DNA from: Brachycybe producta
Lineage: Eukaryota; Arthropoda; Diplopoda; Playtdesmida; Andrognathidae
Assembly (NCBI GenBank): GCA_036925085.1
Contig: JAUPFP010000002.1
Span: 12,243,607-12,307,606 of the forward strand
Length of the DNA: 64,000 bases
Direction of reading: 5' to 3'
Below the pieces are notes generated by a model. The model had not been told where the DNA came from, did no database searches, and saw only the letters and a list, made by a program, of their open reading frames with translations. The position numbers were made by a program, and so were the translations under genes. Positions 37,161 to 49,305 of the stretch are shown piece after piece (position 1 is the first letter of the stretch; each line of letters opens with the position of its first letter).

Positions 37161-37944
37161 TCAAAATTCAAATTTTCACAGTCCCCCCCCCACCCCTTCC
37201 TTCAATATCTCCTCAATAATTTCTCCACCCCTTAATATAAAAGCTAGAAGTGTTAATTGGTGTCATATCTTTGTTCCCAGTATGTGTGTGTCTCTCTTTC
37301 TCTCTCCTTATGTTGATTCTTGGGTGCATTGATCATTTTACACCAACTTTTTAGACTTTAATGACGCCGTTGACTACAGATGTGTACATCCTTTTACCCC
37401 CCCCCCCCCCCCCCCTTAATGTCATCCCCAATGTCACCCCACAAACGTAATTTGCACGTCAATTTTTATGTGCGCGCCACACACACTTACTATAAACTTG
37501 TTAATTGTACTTTTGCACATTTATGCATATATTTCAAGAGATGGGTTTCCATTGTTAAACATGTAAGATTTTAATATTGGCAAATTTGAAAAAATGCCAC
37601 AAAGTAGTTTTTGGTGTGTGACACTCACTGTGTGTGTGTGTTAAAGAAATCAATGCCATTTTTGGTGGTAGCGGCTTCTTATAATTACCACGCATAAAGT
37701 ATACACACCATAGTCAGCAGATTGTATTATATGTGTGTATTGCATGAATGCCTTTTTACAGGGGATAGACACACATATACAGGGGATTAAACAGCTCATT
37801 CCCATGTTGGAAGCATTTCCTGTTAAAAATCATTGTATATATGGCGAATCCTCATCCTCCTTCTCATCATCATCATCATAAAACAAACAAGAAAAACACA
37901 CACAAAAAAGTGATAATCAAGTGAAGGTGTTTGGATGTTATAAA

Positions 37945-37946
<2 letters not shown>

Positions 37947-38020
<74 letters not shown>
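37947..38020. repeat. (AT)n microsatellite, 74 bp
   Basis: Uninterrupted AT dinucleotides. Confidence 0.95.
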
Positions 38021-38022
<2 letters not shown>

Positions 38023-39189
38023 AGCTAATTACAACAAGCTAATTAGATATGTATGTACATGTGTATGTATGCATAACCCCCTAAGGTAGCTTATACACGA
38101 CCAATTCTGGCTTGTCCAGCTTCGCTTATTAATCCAGGATTGTCTCTCTCTCTCTCAAAACCAACACAATCTTGTCCATTTTTCCTTTAAATTGTAGGTG
38201 GTTTTTAAATGGTCAGTGGCTTCACTTAATAGAAAACAACGATTTCTACAAACTTTTTTTGCTTCCACACTTTATTCTCTTAGAATTGAATCGAAAATCT
38301 ACCGGAAGAAAAAAATAGACTGAAGATAGAAAACCAATTAAATTATTTTTTTGGTTTTAAAAAACCAAAGACGGACAAGCCAAAATGGATCGTGTATAAG
38401 CTATCTAACACACACTCAAAAAGAACAATTCCTAATTCCTGAACTGAGAGAGTAGAGTAGGAATTGGTAAATTTAAATACACCATCTCTATATTGAGAAC
38501 AAAAAAAAAAAGTGTGTATGGGGGAGAGAGGGGAATATATTGTAAAAGTTAAAACAAGAGAATTCCTCCCCTTTCCTCCATCAATACATAGAAACTGATG
38601 GTGGTGGGGGTGGGGGTTAGAGAGATATACATGTATTTCTATACAAATACAAGAAGGAGCCACACAACGCCATTTACATTTTTATGGAGTGCGGATCCCT
38701 CGGTGGACTTATGCGGGAGGATTAAGGTTAAACCAATAGTCTAGAATAGAATATTATAGATCTCTTTTTCTTTCCCCCCCCCCTTCCTCCAATTCCAATC
38801 CCTCCCCCCAATTCCCAACCCCAGATCTTCATCAGTGATGGGATTTCGGTGTCTCCATCCAGATCACAAAATAATCGTTCCATCTACTTACTACTGTGCT
38901 AGACTACAACCATCACACTAGATCTGCATAACTTTAAACACGAGTCAAGTCAGTCAGTTGCAAAATACACCACGATGATGATGATGATGGCCACTGAATT
39001 CTAATGTCTTCTTCTCTATTTTATTCTATACTAAGACCCACTATAATAATAATAATAATGGTTAAAGTTGTAAGGAAGGAGAAGAGGCTTCATTTGAAAA
39101 TCAGGCGCCAAGACAAACAGCAAGTGGCAAAATGATAATGACGCCAACTCTAATGACAAATAATATCCTTCTTGCACAATTTCTCTATC

Positions 39190-39440
39190 CAGTTAAGGGC
39201 ATTTTTTCATGTGGATATCTTTCAAAATAAACTTTTTGTGTAGACAAAAATTTTAAAAAAATATCGTTTGTTTAATGTTTCAAACTCGTATAAAAAACTT
39301 GTATGTATTTTGCAAGATACAGGAATATCAACATGAAAAAATACCCTTCTAGTTTCTAAAACACTTTCTAGCTTCTTTTCATTTTGCACAGACAGAATAA
39401 CAATCAAGAGTTCTAACTTTGACACTAAAACCACCTTAAA
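39190..39440. mobile_element. Family A foldback MITE
   Basis: Contains CATGTGGATATCTTTCAAAA, the inverse ATCAACATGAAAAAATACCC, CTTCTAGTTTCTAAAACAC, and ends AAAACCACCTTAA. Confidence 0.7.
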
Positions 39441-40765
39441 TAACACTTATTTAAAATTCTACATATATTGGAAGAAAATAAATCTTTTAGAAGAAAAATT
39501 TCAATTTGTATAAATTTAAAAAAAAGGTAAATCTCTTTGGTCTTTTTATTTCCTACACAAAAAAAAAATAATTCAATTTGTGTAAATTACTGATCCGATC
39601 CGATCCCCCGTTGAGATCATATAGGACGTTTGAAATTATTATCATCATCATATCTTCTAAGCAAATTGCATAGACACAGCATGAAACATACAAGAGATTG
39701 CCTTTTTTTAAATTTTCAGGTAAGGCAGGGTGACGATGGCATCAGGTCAAAGGCCATAACATCCTGAATTGCAGGTGAGAAACTTATCTCTTTCTACATT
39801 ACACATGGAGAGGGGAGAAAGAGATTAGTGGCTGTAGGTTATTATAGGGAAGAGAGAGAGAGAGAGAGATCCATCTCTGCACGTAAAGAATGCTGTATTA
39901 AATACGTGTACAGAGAGGAAGGGGTCACGACCCCTGTCAAAATGCCAGGCACATCTCTCAGTCTGTCTGTCTAGGTGTGTGATCCGTCCTGTCATCGTCA
40001 AACTTGCTTTTCTTCGCGTTCAATTCTAATTATATCTTTCAAAATACAAAAAAAAACCAGTCTCTTTCTTGTACACATTGTACAAGTGAATTAAGAGAAT
40101 TTGCTAAATTACCATTTTCCGTTTACTTGGAGATCCGTTTCCAACCTTCCCTCCTCCATATCACATTTATCCCCCCCCCCCCAAAAAAAAAGACAAGCGA
40201 GAAAATGCAAAAAAAAAAGTGAACTCATTTGCATATTTATAAATACATGCATAAGGTGAAACAAGAGAAGAGTTGAGATAACTTTGAGGAAGTGTCTTGA
40301 GACCTATGATTATTGGATGAGGAATATCCATACTAGAAATTCCAACAAGTGGACACAGTTGTTGTCCCTCAACACCAAATGGTCAATCACGGACATACAA
40401 ACAGCAATGGTCAGCTGTCACTCTAATGTGTCAAAAGGATAATTGTATTGGAAAGGTCAATCAGCATTTATACCTGGCACAGTGAACGCTTAAAGGCAGC
40501 GATTTCCAAAGGGTGTACCGGGGCTACACACTAGTGTGCCGCAACATGTTTGGTTAATAATATATATAATAATAATATATATAATAAATAATGTGGTTAA
40601 TATTTTCCAGTACTTTTAAAAGTAAAGAATTACAATTACTAATTACATCAGTAATAAATGATTACAATTACTACAATTAAAAAAATTAATTAAAAATTAC
40701 TCATTTTTTTCTGAAAGTAATTTAATTACTTTATTGCATTTGAATAGCAACTGTCTTTACTAAGT

Positions 40766-40866
40766 CAGTGGTTTTTCAAAGGTTGTTCCGTGGCAAACTA
40801 CACAGTAGTGTGCCATGCGTTCTGCTAGGTGTGCCGCGATTTATCCAGTGTCATGGAGAACCACTG
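40766..40866. mobile_element. Family C hAT-like MITE, opposite orientation
   Basis: CAGTGGTTTTTCAAAGG to GGAGAACCACTG with GTGTGCCATGCG and GTGTGCCGCG. A partial copy lies nearby at about 40500-40555. Confidence 0.6.
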
Positions 40867-42798
40867 CTTTAGCGGTCTACAGTGAGTGGACCATGGTGAC
40901 AACACCATGCAACCAAACCAAGAGTGAATTTCCAACCATAACCATATATGACCTCATGAAGAAAGAATAAATAATTGCATTATACAATGAATGGCTGGCT
41001 CTCCATTGTCCAGAGGTTGGTTCCCTTCTCACAACTGAATTAATCCCCTAAAACTACCCCTGAACAACTTTCCCCTATAGGTAGGAAGGAGCCATGGCCG
41101 TGATAGTATACAGTATATACCACGGTAAACTGTAAGTATAACAACTAATGAAATAATCTGGCCTATGGCATTCATTTTTCTGTGAAGTTGACCAACGGTC
41201 AGAATACAAATGACCATCACCACCTCCTACCTCCTCCTCCTCCCGTTCAACTTTCATCATCATATTAGAGGCCATATAGCACCATTTGAACCGACTGGAC
41301 TGACTCAAAATATATATAGAGGTTTTTCACACTCGACCACTTCATACATACATACATCATTTCATTAGCCTCCTTCCCAACCCCTCTTTAGGTGTACTAG
41401 AGAAGGGGGAGGGCTGAACAAGGGGAGGGGGGATCTATGGAACTCTGAACAAATATTTTTAGATGTGGTCCATCATTTTGAAGGAAGAAAAAAAAAAGAG
41501 AGAAAGAGAAAAGCTTCATGGACAGAATTTCCAACCATTACTGAACTGAACTGACTGAGACTGAGAGCTACGGCTTACAATTGAAGTTCAGTGCATAGCA
41601 TACTAATAAGTTCGCTCTTCAGAATGACAACCAACGAAAAACTTTCGGAACAAAAAAAAAGTTTTTTTGACGAACACACACACAAATGTACAAGATAACT
41701 TGTAAATGCATTGTCGTCGTTCGTTATTATACACTTGTATTTTTAGGGGGGTGAGTTTGACACTCGAAATAGAAAATCCAAATTGGTTTTGTGTCTCTTT
41801 TTTCCCCCCTTGCGAATGCGCACAATTTCTATCTAAAATTCGGATGCAAACTTCGTTATGAATTGAAGGAGATATTTAGAGACACCAGAATAACATATAG
41901 TCTGGTATATAGATCTCTATATAGGTATACATTATACTTGGGAGGGCTGATTGCGGCACTTAGAAGAAAAACCCAAATCTAATGAACACACACCAACTTC
42001 TAGTATGATGATGAATTATGCAAGAAGTTTTCTTCTTCTTCTCAGTGTTGTGGTGGAGTTGGTTTTGGCGGCAAAAGCAACACATCATCATCACTACCAC
42101 CACCATTATCAACACATTCTTTCCCATTTTCTATCTCTAAAATAGATTTAAGAAACAAATTTGCAATAGACACACACATTGCCAATGTATCATCGTTTAT
42201 CATGTATGGTACACCAATTGTGCCAATGAATTTGTAACACCAAAAAGTTGGTTGCATACAAACAACTTTGACATGGTTCCAGAAGGAAGAAAAAAAGCAA
42301 AGGAAACAAAACCCTTTTACATTTTTGCAGCATTTTTTTTAAATAAATTTCAAATTTACCTGAAACTAGAAGACTAGAAAGTGCACAAGATAATAAATAT
42401 CTTTCAAAAGAAATTTTAAGTTGCTTTTTAGTAACATAAAAGTTTCATTTTTAAAGATATCAATCAACAAGAAATCTATACCTATAAAGTTACTATTCTA
42501 CTTTTCAAATAAATTATAAAATTATAGTAATTAAACAAAGTAAGATTTCGGATGAGAAACTCATTACTTAATTCGAAAATGATTCACTTGTTGTCTTTTA
42601 TTTTGTCACTTTTTTAAAAATTTGGTTTTGCATCACAATAAAATGAAAAGTCATCATCATCATGGCGATGATTCGAATTCATGACGATGACCGCCGAACC
42701 GACAAATGTACTCATTTAGACATTAAAAACGGTCGTTCCCCCACACATTCTGAACTCCATTGAGAGGAATTTCAACAAAATTACATTTTTAAAAAAAA

Positions 42799-42848
42799 AT
42801 AACAAATGAAATTATTGGATGGGAATCCAATAATTTCATTTCTGTTAT
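42799..42848. repeat. Perfect 16-bp hairpin with 4-base loop
   Basis: AATGAAATTATTGGAT (42805-42820) and ATCCAATAATTTCATT (42825-42840) are exact inverse copies around GGGA, extended by AATAAC/GTTATT outside. Confidence 0.7.
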
Positions 42849-43310
42849 TTTTCACCATACACAAATAACAAAGAAAAGTTTCTTATGTTTTCTCCATTGA
42901 AACATCTTCATCAAACACAAAATCCTCAGTGTAAACATATCTTTAAGAGAACAACAATTGGAGTTGTTGGATTTGGGCTCATTAGAATCACTGAAAACCA
43001 ACTTCCTCTCTTTCTCTATCATTCCCAACACGAACACACTTAAATCCCCATCTTCAATCCCTGAAAACACACTTATTTCTCTTCTCCTTGACACATACAC
43101 AGAATTAACAATTAATGTCACTCAGGGGTTACGAGTGGGAGTGGATTCTTAAGGGTAGGTAGGTAAGGTGTCCAGATAAGACCCTGGCCCTCCCCCCCCC
43201 CCTAAAAATCCCCTCAACTTTAATCCACAACACTCATCACTGTCACCATCCATTACACATTTAAAGATATATTTTAAAATCAATCACAAAAATCAAATAG
43301 GAAAACTCAC

Positions 43311-43397
43311 CAATTTTCCCTCACAAAACCTTCACCAGAATCTTTCATATAAGATGGACTCAAAGGGGTGCAAGAATTGAGAGCAGAATGAGGAATT
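43311..43397 (-). other. Exon-like island, candidate upstream/alternative trh exon
   Basis: A strong acceptor (TTTTTTTCAG before 43397) and a strong donor (AATTG|GTGAGT at 43311) bound 87 bp. One frame is open throughout and contains SPSYMKDSGEGFVREN. Its end phase (two bases left) fits the acceptor of the bHLH exon 26121-26359, giving VRENC then ILELRKEKS. An internal ATG at 43346-43348 could start this isoform. Spliced to exon 29023-29286 instead, it would be 5' UTR. Transcript data would decide. Confidence 0.45.
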
Positions 43398-43654
43398 CTG
43401 AAAAAAATACATAAAAGAAAAACATCGAATCAACAAAAATGCACAACTTTTCAAATGGTGGACGACTGTGATAAATGTCTACAATTGTATGCGAGTGACT
43501 CCATTAGAAAAAAATAAGGGAGAAACTTAAATCCCCTCTCTACTATGCAGCCTCCTTTGAAAATCGTTGACAAATATTAACTGGTTCAATTGTTATGGAA
43601 GATCAAGACAAATGTCAGGCAACACGACTCACTGGCACATTATAGTCCAGTCTC

Positions 43655-43774
43655 CAGTGGTTCTCAAACTTCATTTGCTCATGGCACAGTATAGTTTTTG
43701 TCTGGACAAATAGTGGCACACTTAGCAGATCTCATGGCACACTAATGTGTCACACCATCCTTTGGAAAACACTG
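43655..43774. mobile_element. Family C hAT-like MITE
   Basis: CAGTGGTTCTCAAACTTC to CCTTTGGAAAACACTG; the interior GCTCATGGCACAGTATAG matches the 34140 copy. Confidence 0.65.
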
Positions 43775-43834
43775 GTTTCCTTTTACTTTTTTTCCAGTAA
43801 AGTTAAAATTTATTTGAAAATATTAAATTTTATT

Positions 43835-44085
43835 AACACATTAAGGATAGTTTTAAAGTGTAAACGACGCTCCTCTTAAACTCTGAATACCCTGTATTTC
43901 AGGCGCAAATCAAGACAAACTTGAATGTATTTTAAAAACTAGAAGAGTAGCTCAATCACAAGATTATTTATAAAAAGTTTACTTTGAGATATCAATATGT
44001 CTAAAACAATGTCTGGTTTTTTCTTCATTTTGCTCTTCTGAAAGACATAATTAATCAAGAGTTCGAAAATCAGCTGATCATTTTC
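43835..44085. mobile_element. Family A foldback MITE
   Basis: Starts at TTAAGGATAGTTTTAAAGTG, has ACTAGAAGAGTAGCTCAATC, and ends near AAGAGTTCGAAAATCAGC. Confidence 0.65.
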
Positions 44086-44757
44086 GAGGGTCAAACACGC
44101 AAACACGGGCACAACATATGAGAACCAGTTGCGTTACAGTATATACAGGAAAATCAATGATTTTGTACTCAAATAGACGTATAGAATGTAAAAGATAAAG
44201 ATATCTTTCTCAATTATCACCTGAATGTGTGTGTGCCACATACATTTTCACTTAAGTAAAACAGAAAAACGCGTCTAAAATATAAATGGAGTATTCGGGA
44301 TTTCAACTTTTACAAACTCAAACTCAATTAAGGGGAGGAGAAGGAAAGGGGGAACTATTATTTGCATACAAAATTTCTGCGGTGTCCATTAGGGACAAAA
44401 TATCACATAAGTTGGATGGCCACAACCATAATATTAAGGTGTCTTCTATTTAAAGTACAACTTTATACTTCTTGTCCACAAACAACATCAAAACCACTTC
44501 TCCTCCTCCTCCTTTATATTTGTCTCCCCTTTTCAAACACACTTTCTTGTTTGCAATCCTAATCAAGAAAAGGGAGGACGGAGGAGGGTTGCAGCAGCAA
44601 TGCGGACACCACATTTAAAATGCTAATAAAACACACTGGACAAATAAAAATCACACATACACACAATGAGCAAATTGAGTGTCCATCCAGGGTTAGAAAG
44701 GGAGAGACTCAAAAGAAACAACATTGAGCCACATTCTTAAAGTGTCTCCATTATTAT

Positions 44758-45072
44758 AATCAGTAAGGCTCGCATTTGTATGTAATATTAAGCTAATGTT
44801 TCTCAATTTGTGGCCCCAAGTGACAATTGTGAAGTAATCATCAACAACTTCAATTATGCTTTTTTCTAATCAAAATGGTTGGTTAAAGGCTAATTTCTAG
44901 CTACTATCAGTTGTCAACTAGAGTTCTAGCCTCTAACTAGATGTTTTTGATTGAAAAAAAAAACCATTAATTATTGGTTGATTTAAACGGGATCTTTACG
45001 TCACAATTGGCACTTGGCCCACACATTGAGAAACATTTGCTTGATATTGCATAAAAATCCGCGCCCTACTGA
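44758..45072. mobile_element. Family D inverted-repeat element
   Basis: Ends ATAATCAGTAAGGCTCGC and GCGCCCTACTGATTAT are inverted. The interior shares ACAATTGTGAAGTAATCATC and GAGTTCTAGCCTCTAAC with the 31365 copy. The CAGTARGG end resembles hAT termini. Confidence 0.65.
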
Positions 45073-46029
45073 TTATGTTTTATAATTATAAATCATTATC
45101 TACTAATTTGTGAACATGTTTTATTTAGATTTAATTGTGTCTGAATGGAACTAAATACAGATACAAAAAGATTGACAATTTTTATCTGTTAATCCGTAAT
45201 TATTAATTAATAATAATCATTAATTTAATTCAAGTGAGAGTGTCTCACCTCGACCTTTAACCCCCTTCTATAATATGAGCATATAATTAAAAGAGTTAAG
45301 GTCATTTTTCTTCCTAATACAATTCACATTTATAAGAGAGGGATTTAAACGACATAAAAGAAATATGCAAATGAGTCTTCTTTCTGTCTTCATCATCTTT
45401 TATGCGACGAACGAATCGGACTTACGATGATGATGAAGATGATAATTTCGACCCCAGAAGTGGAATTCTTTCTACTTAATAATATAAAATCCCCCTCCCC
45501 ATTATTTTCCACCTACATTGTCTTAATTAATGGTGTGTCAAATGGACAACATCACAGGGTGCATTTGGATGCAAAAGAAAAATAATACTTTCAATGCAAA
45601 AACAATATTCAATTATTAGGGGAGTGTTCCATTTGCATCTAGTACTGTGTGTCCGGGCCCGTCTCTCTCCCATATGCTAATACATAATACACATTGTTAA
45701 CTAACCCCATTATGTAAGGTAGTGGCGGTGGTGGTGGTCAGTGAGAACATTGCTCACGGTGGCCCCCCTCAACAGCTAAACGTTTCCAGGTGAACATTGG
45801 GGTGGGAAGAGTAATTACTAATAAGGTACAAATTGCCCTTAGGAGGTGAAGGGGGAAATTGAAGTTGTTGCTTACAAATTAGCAATTCTTGTCTAATTTT
45901 CTTCATTAATTTATGGTCCATTCCAGTCTAATTGCTTTTACCTTTGTTCACACAAAAAAAAAACATTTCGAAACCCACAAAAAGTTACATTTTTCTTTTG
46001 CATCTTCAGTAATGAGAAGAGCAAAATTA

Positions 46030-46125
46030 ATAAAAACTAGAAAGTGTTTTAGAAAACTAGAAGGGAATAAGCACAATTATTTTAAGGGCATTTTTCATGT
46101 TGATATCTTTCTAATGAATGTCATC
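46030..46125. mobile_element. Family A MITE fragment
   Basis: Left arm only: AACTAGAAAGTGTTTTAG, AAACTAGAAGGGAATAAGC and ATGTTGATATCTTTC. Confidence 0.5.
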
Positions 46126-47104
46126 TGTTTAAAATTTACATATGATGGAATTTTTCTTTAAAAAAAATATGCATTCTATGCACACAAAAAAAACCGTTTT
46201 TATGTATTTCCAGTTTTTAATTGAAACGACATATCAAAGATCAAAAATTCCCTTCCCCTTACAAACCTCATTTCTAATCCTGATCAATGATCATTTTTTT
46301 AGACGTCTTTATGTATATTATGTGTGTGTGTGAATAAATAAATGGAAAAACTTAATTGAGCGTCTTTCATGCATGATTACATGAAATAAAAAAAACACCA
46401 TTAACCTCACTTCTACCCTCCTCCAAACCCCCTACACTTTTTTATATTTGGAAATACCAATTCATTGGCATTGTATTACCCCTTAGTCATAATAAAAAAA
46501 AGAGCATATATCGATTTAATGAGTTGAAGGAAGAAGAAGGGGGGGGGGGACATAAAATACATATAAAAAAGAGGGTTAATGGTGATATTATGACAACCAA
46601 TTGACCGCGTAGGATTTTTTTTCTCTCTCCCCACTGTTCCTTAGGCGGTCCTGTCTTATTATTATACCTTTGGTGTGTCTCTCTCATTTGCATATTTATG
46701 CATTTATAGAGAAAAATAGACAGACGGTCTCTCATATCTATCTCATTCCATTGTAGGATGATGATGAGTAGAAAAAGTGGAAATTATTGAGACTTTGTAA
46801 CTTGCTAACAGACTTTGCAAAATAAAAAAAGTTACTTTCAAAATTCTTATCTGAAAAACAGTATTAGTTTCTATGAAATTCAGAAATTTATTAAAAAAAA
46901 ATAATAAGTAGAAAAATCATAACTACAGGAAGTAATATATTTGGTTATGAGTATATTTATTCTGTTTATCATACTGGGAAAAAAAAGTAACTGTTATAAG
47001 TTATAACTTATAACTAATTGTGCGTTTGGGTTTTGGGAAAGTTAATTTTTCAACTGAAGAAATAGAAAATGTGATCCATCTAAGTAACGTAATTATTGTA
47101 CACA

Positions 47105-47485
47105 AGGTCTGTTAAAGTAGTTTTAAAGTATAAACATCTCGCAAATATCTGATTATTTTGTCTATTTCAGGTACAAAATTAATATAAAAATGACTTGTGT
47201 TTTAGAAACTAGAAGGGTAGCTCAATCACTTAAAATATATTTTAATGTTATCTTTCAAAATAAGCATTTTGTGTCATTTTGAAAATGATCCAACTTTAAG
47301 AAGACTTATTTTTTTCAGTTTTTATCTAATGAAAAGTTTACTTTGAAAGATATCAACATGAAAATATCCTTTAGTGATTGATCTACCATTCTAGTTTCTA
47401 AAACACTTATTTCTGTTATTCTAGCTCCTTAGAAAATAATTACAGTTCTAAAATCAGCTGTTGTTCAGAAACCATCTTAAGGGGT
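47105..47485. mobile_element. Family A foldback MITE, nearly complete
   Basis: Both arms are well kept: AAACTAGAAGGGTAGCTCAA and ATTCTAGTTTCTAAAACAC. The centre has AAAATGATCCAACTTTAAG and AAAGATATCAACATGAAAA; the end is AAACCATCTTAA. Confidence 0.75.
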
Positions 47486-47544
47486 ATAAAATTTTATATA
47501 GCTTAAAATAAAAGTTCCAACATCTTCTTTTATTTGAATTTCAA

Positions 47545-47665
47545 AAATGACTCTGCAAGCAGCCAACAAGGCCTGTGGCAGAGAGACACAAATCAAGTTG
47601 CAGCATGTGAAATACATTGTCAAAATCTAAAGATATAAATCCAAACGACAATTGCAATGTGTTCT
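47545..47665. repeat. Family E dispersed repeat
   Basis: GCCAACAAGGCCTGTGGCAG, ATACATTGTCAAAATC and TTGCAATGTGTTCTGG match the other copies. Confidence 0.55.
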
Positions 47666-48557
47666 GGGTGCAACTGAAAGTTGCTTTTTATGTATAAATG
47701 TAACCCAATCACCTGATGTTGTTCAGTTAACTTAAAAGTTAAAATTTTAGTGCATTTTGATTGCGTTAACTATATACAGTATATATTAACATGCTAATGA
47801 GAAAAAAAGTAGTTAACTCTTGTTTTTGAAACTGAACATAATAGAAAAGTAGATTGATTACAAGTTCGGATATGAAAAAGTAGAAAGAAAAGTTGTTCAG
47901 AAAGGCCTTGAATTTAAAAAAAAACCTTTTGATAACTTTGATAACATATAAGGCCTACCATTTAAATGTCCATCCCACTTGGGCCCTTTATGTAGATACA
48001 CAAGTAAATATGCAAATGACAAAAAAAAATCTTTTTACGATTGTGTATTTCGAGAAAGCTAAGATTTTTCCTCTTTTTTTGCATGAATTCTCGTAAATCA
48101 ACAATTGCAATTGTGGGTAATTTTTCCTCTGAGAAATGTAGGGATGATGGAGGGTAGAAGTCATATTTCCCCTTAATACAAAATACGTGGAGCTTACATA
48201 TACACCGACATATCCTTCTTCCTTTTATCCCTTCCCCCCACAAAAATATAAAATTCATCTGCAATTCAAATCTGTTTTTTTTTTTGTGCAAAATGTATTC
48301 GGGGACATAAACAGATGCTATCCATGGATCAGTCAGAAGAAAAAAAAAATAGCAACAATTTTCTCCAAAAATGAATATACAGATATACTGTATCTTGAAC
48401 CAACAAGATCGAGAATCCTCAACTTGTTTTATGGTACAATGAACATTCTAGTCAATGTGGCTGGCTGGCTGGCCCCTCTACTATATAATATCCATATATG
48501 CCAGATAGAAAACGTTGGGTCTTCTACAACAGTATAAGGTATCAAATTTAAATTCTC

Positions 48558-48658
<101 letters not shown>

Positions 48659-48944
48659 TATAAATATATTTGTTTGTGTGTGGACGTGTATCGCAATACG
48701 ATTTTCTTTGTGACGCATTAATGTCATACAACAAACCACCTATTTATCATACAGATACAAACTATAATATAATATATGAAACAGGGATCAAAAAAGCCAA
48801 ATTGCCAAAACTAGAAATTGTCCAAAAAAAAAAAGAAACTTTGTGTGTGTGTGGGTGGAATGTGGTTTTGGTGACCATCTTTCAAGTAACTCTCCTCCCC
48901 CCAAACAAAACTAATTTAAGTGTACAATAGTTATTGCAAATTTA

Positions 48945-49065
48945 AGTTACTTAAGGAAGTTTTACAATGTAAACACGCCTCTCTTGTCTTTCAGGTGCAA
49001 ATTGAACTTCTGAAAGACAATAGTAAATCAGAATTCAAAAATCAGCTTGTTCAATAAACCACCTT
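48945..49065. mobile_element. Family A MITE, ends only
   Basis: TTAAGGAAGTTTTACAATG and CTTTCAGGTGCAAATTGA are directly followed by the tail AATAAACCACCTTAA. The palindromic centre is absent, as expected from deletion of a hairpin. Confidence 0.6.
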
Positions 49066-49162
49066 AATGCCTTTTGAGCATTATTAAAGTTAATGTAACT
49101 ACAGCTAACACTGCAAATGTTGTATTTAACTTTGAAGTGATTACTATTTTGTGTTTTACGGC

Positions 49163-49305
49163 CATATTGAAAAACGTTATTTAAGCCATAGTAAACCTTT
49201 AAACAAAGTTAAACTTCAAACTTTTCCATAGACTTACTATAAAAAGTTTTGTCTTGCATCATAGTTTAAGTATAGCTTTATTTTAAGCAACGTTTTTGTG
49301 ACATG
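49163..49305. mobile_element. Family B palindromic MITE
   Basis: GGCCATATTGAAAAACGTT opposes AAGCAACGTTTTTGTGAC, with AAGTTAAACTT/AAGTATAGCTTTATTTTAAG inside. Confidence 0.55.

Larger units (their letters stand above)
29294..43310. other. Upstream trh domain, part 1: gene-free 14 kb
   Basis: No coding gene is supported on either strand. The stretch holds MITE copies (29745-29890, 32560-32850, 39190-39440), family C and D repeats, a 74-bp (AT)n array, many (CA)n, (GA)n, (TCA)n and poly-C runs, a 16-bp perfect hairpin (42805-42840) and octamer motifs. It is probably intronic to trh transcripts that start further right, and probably regulatory. Confidence 0.55.
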
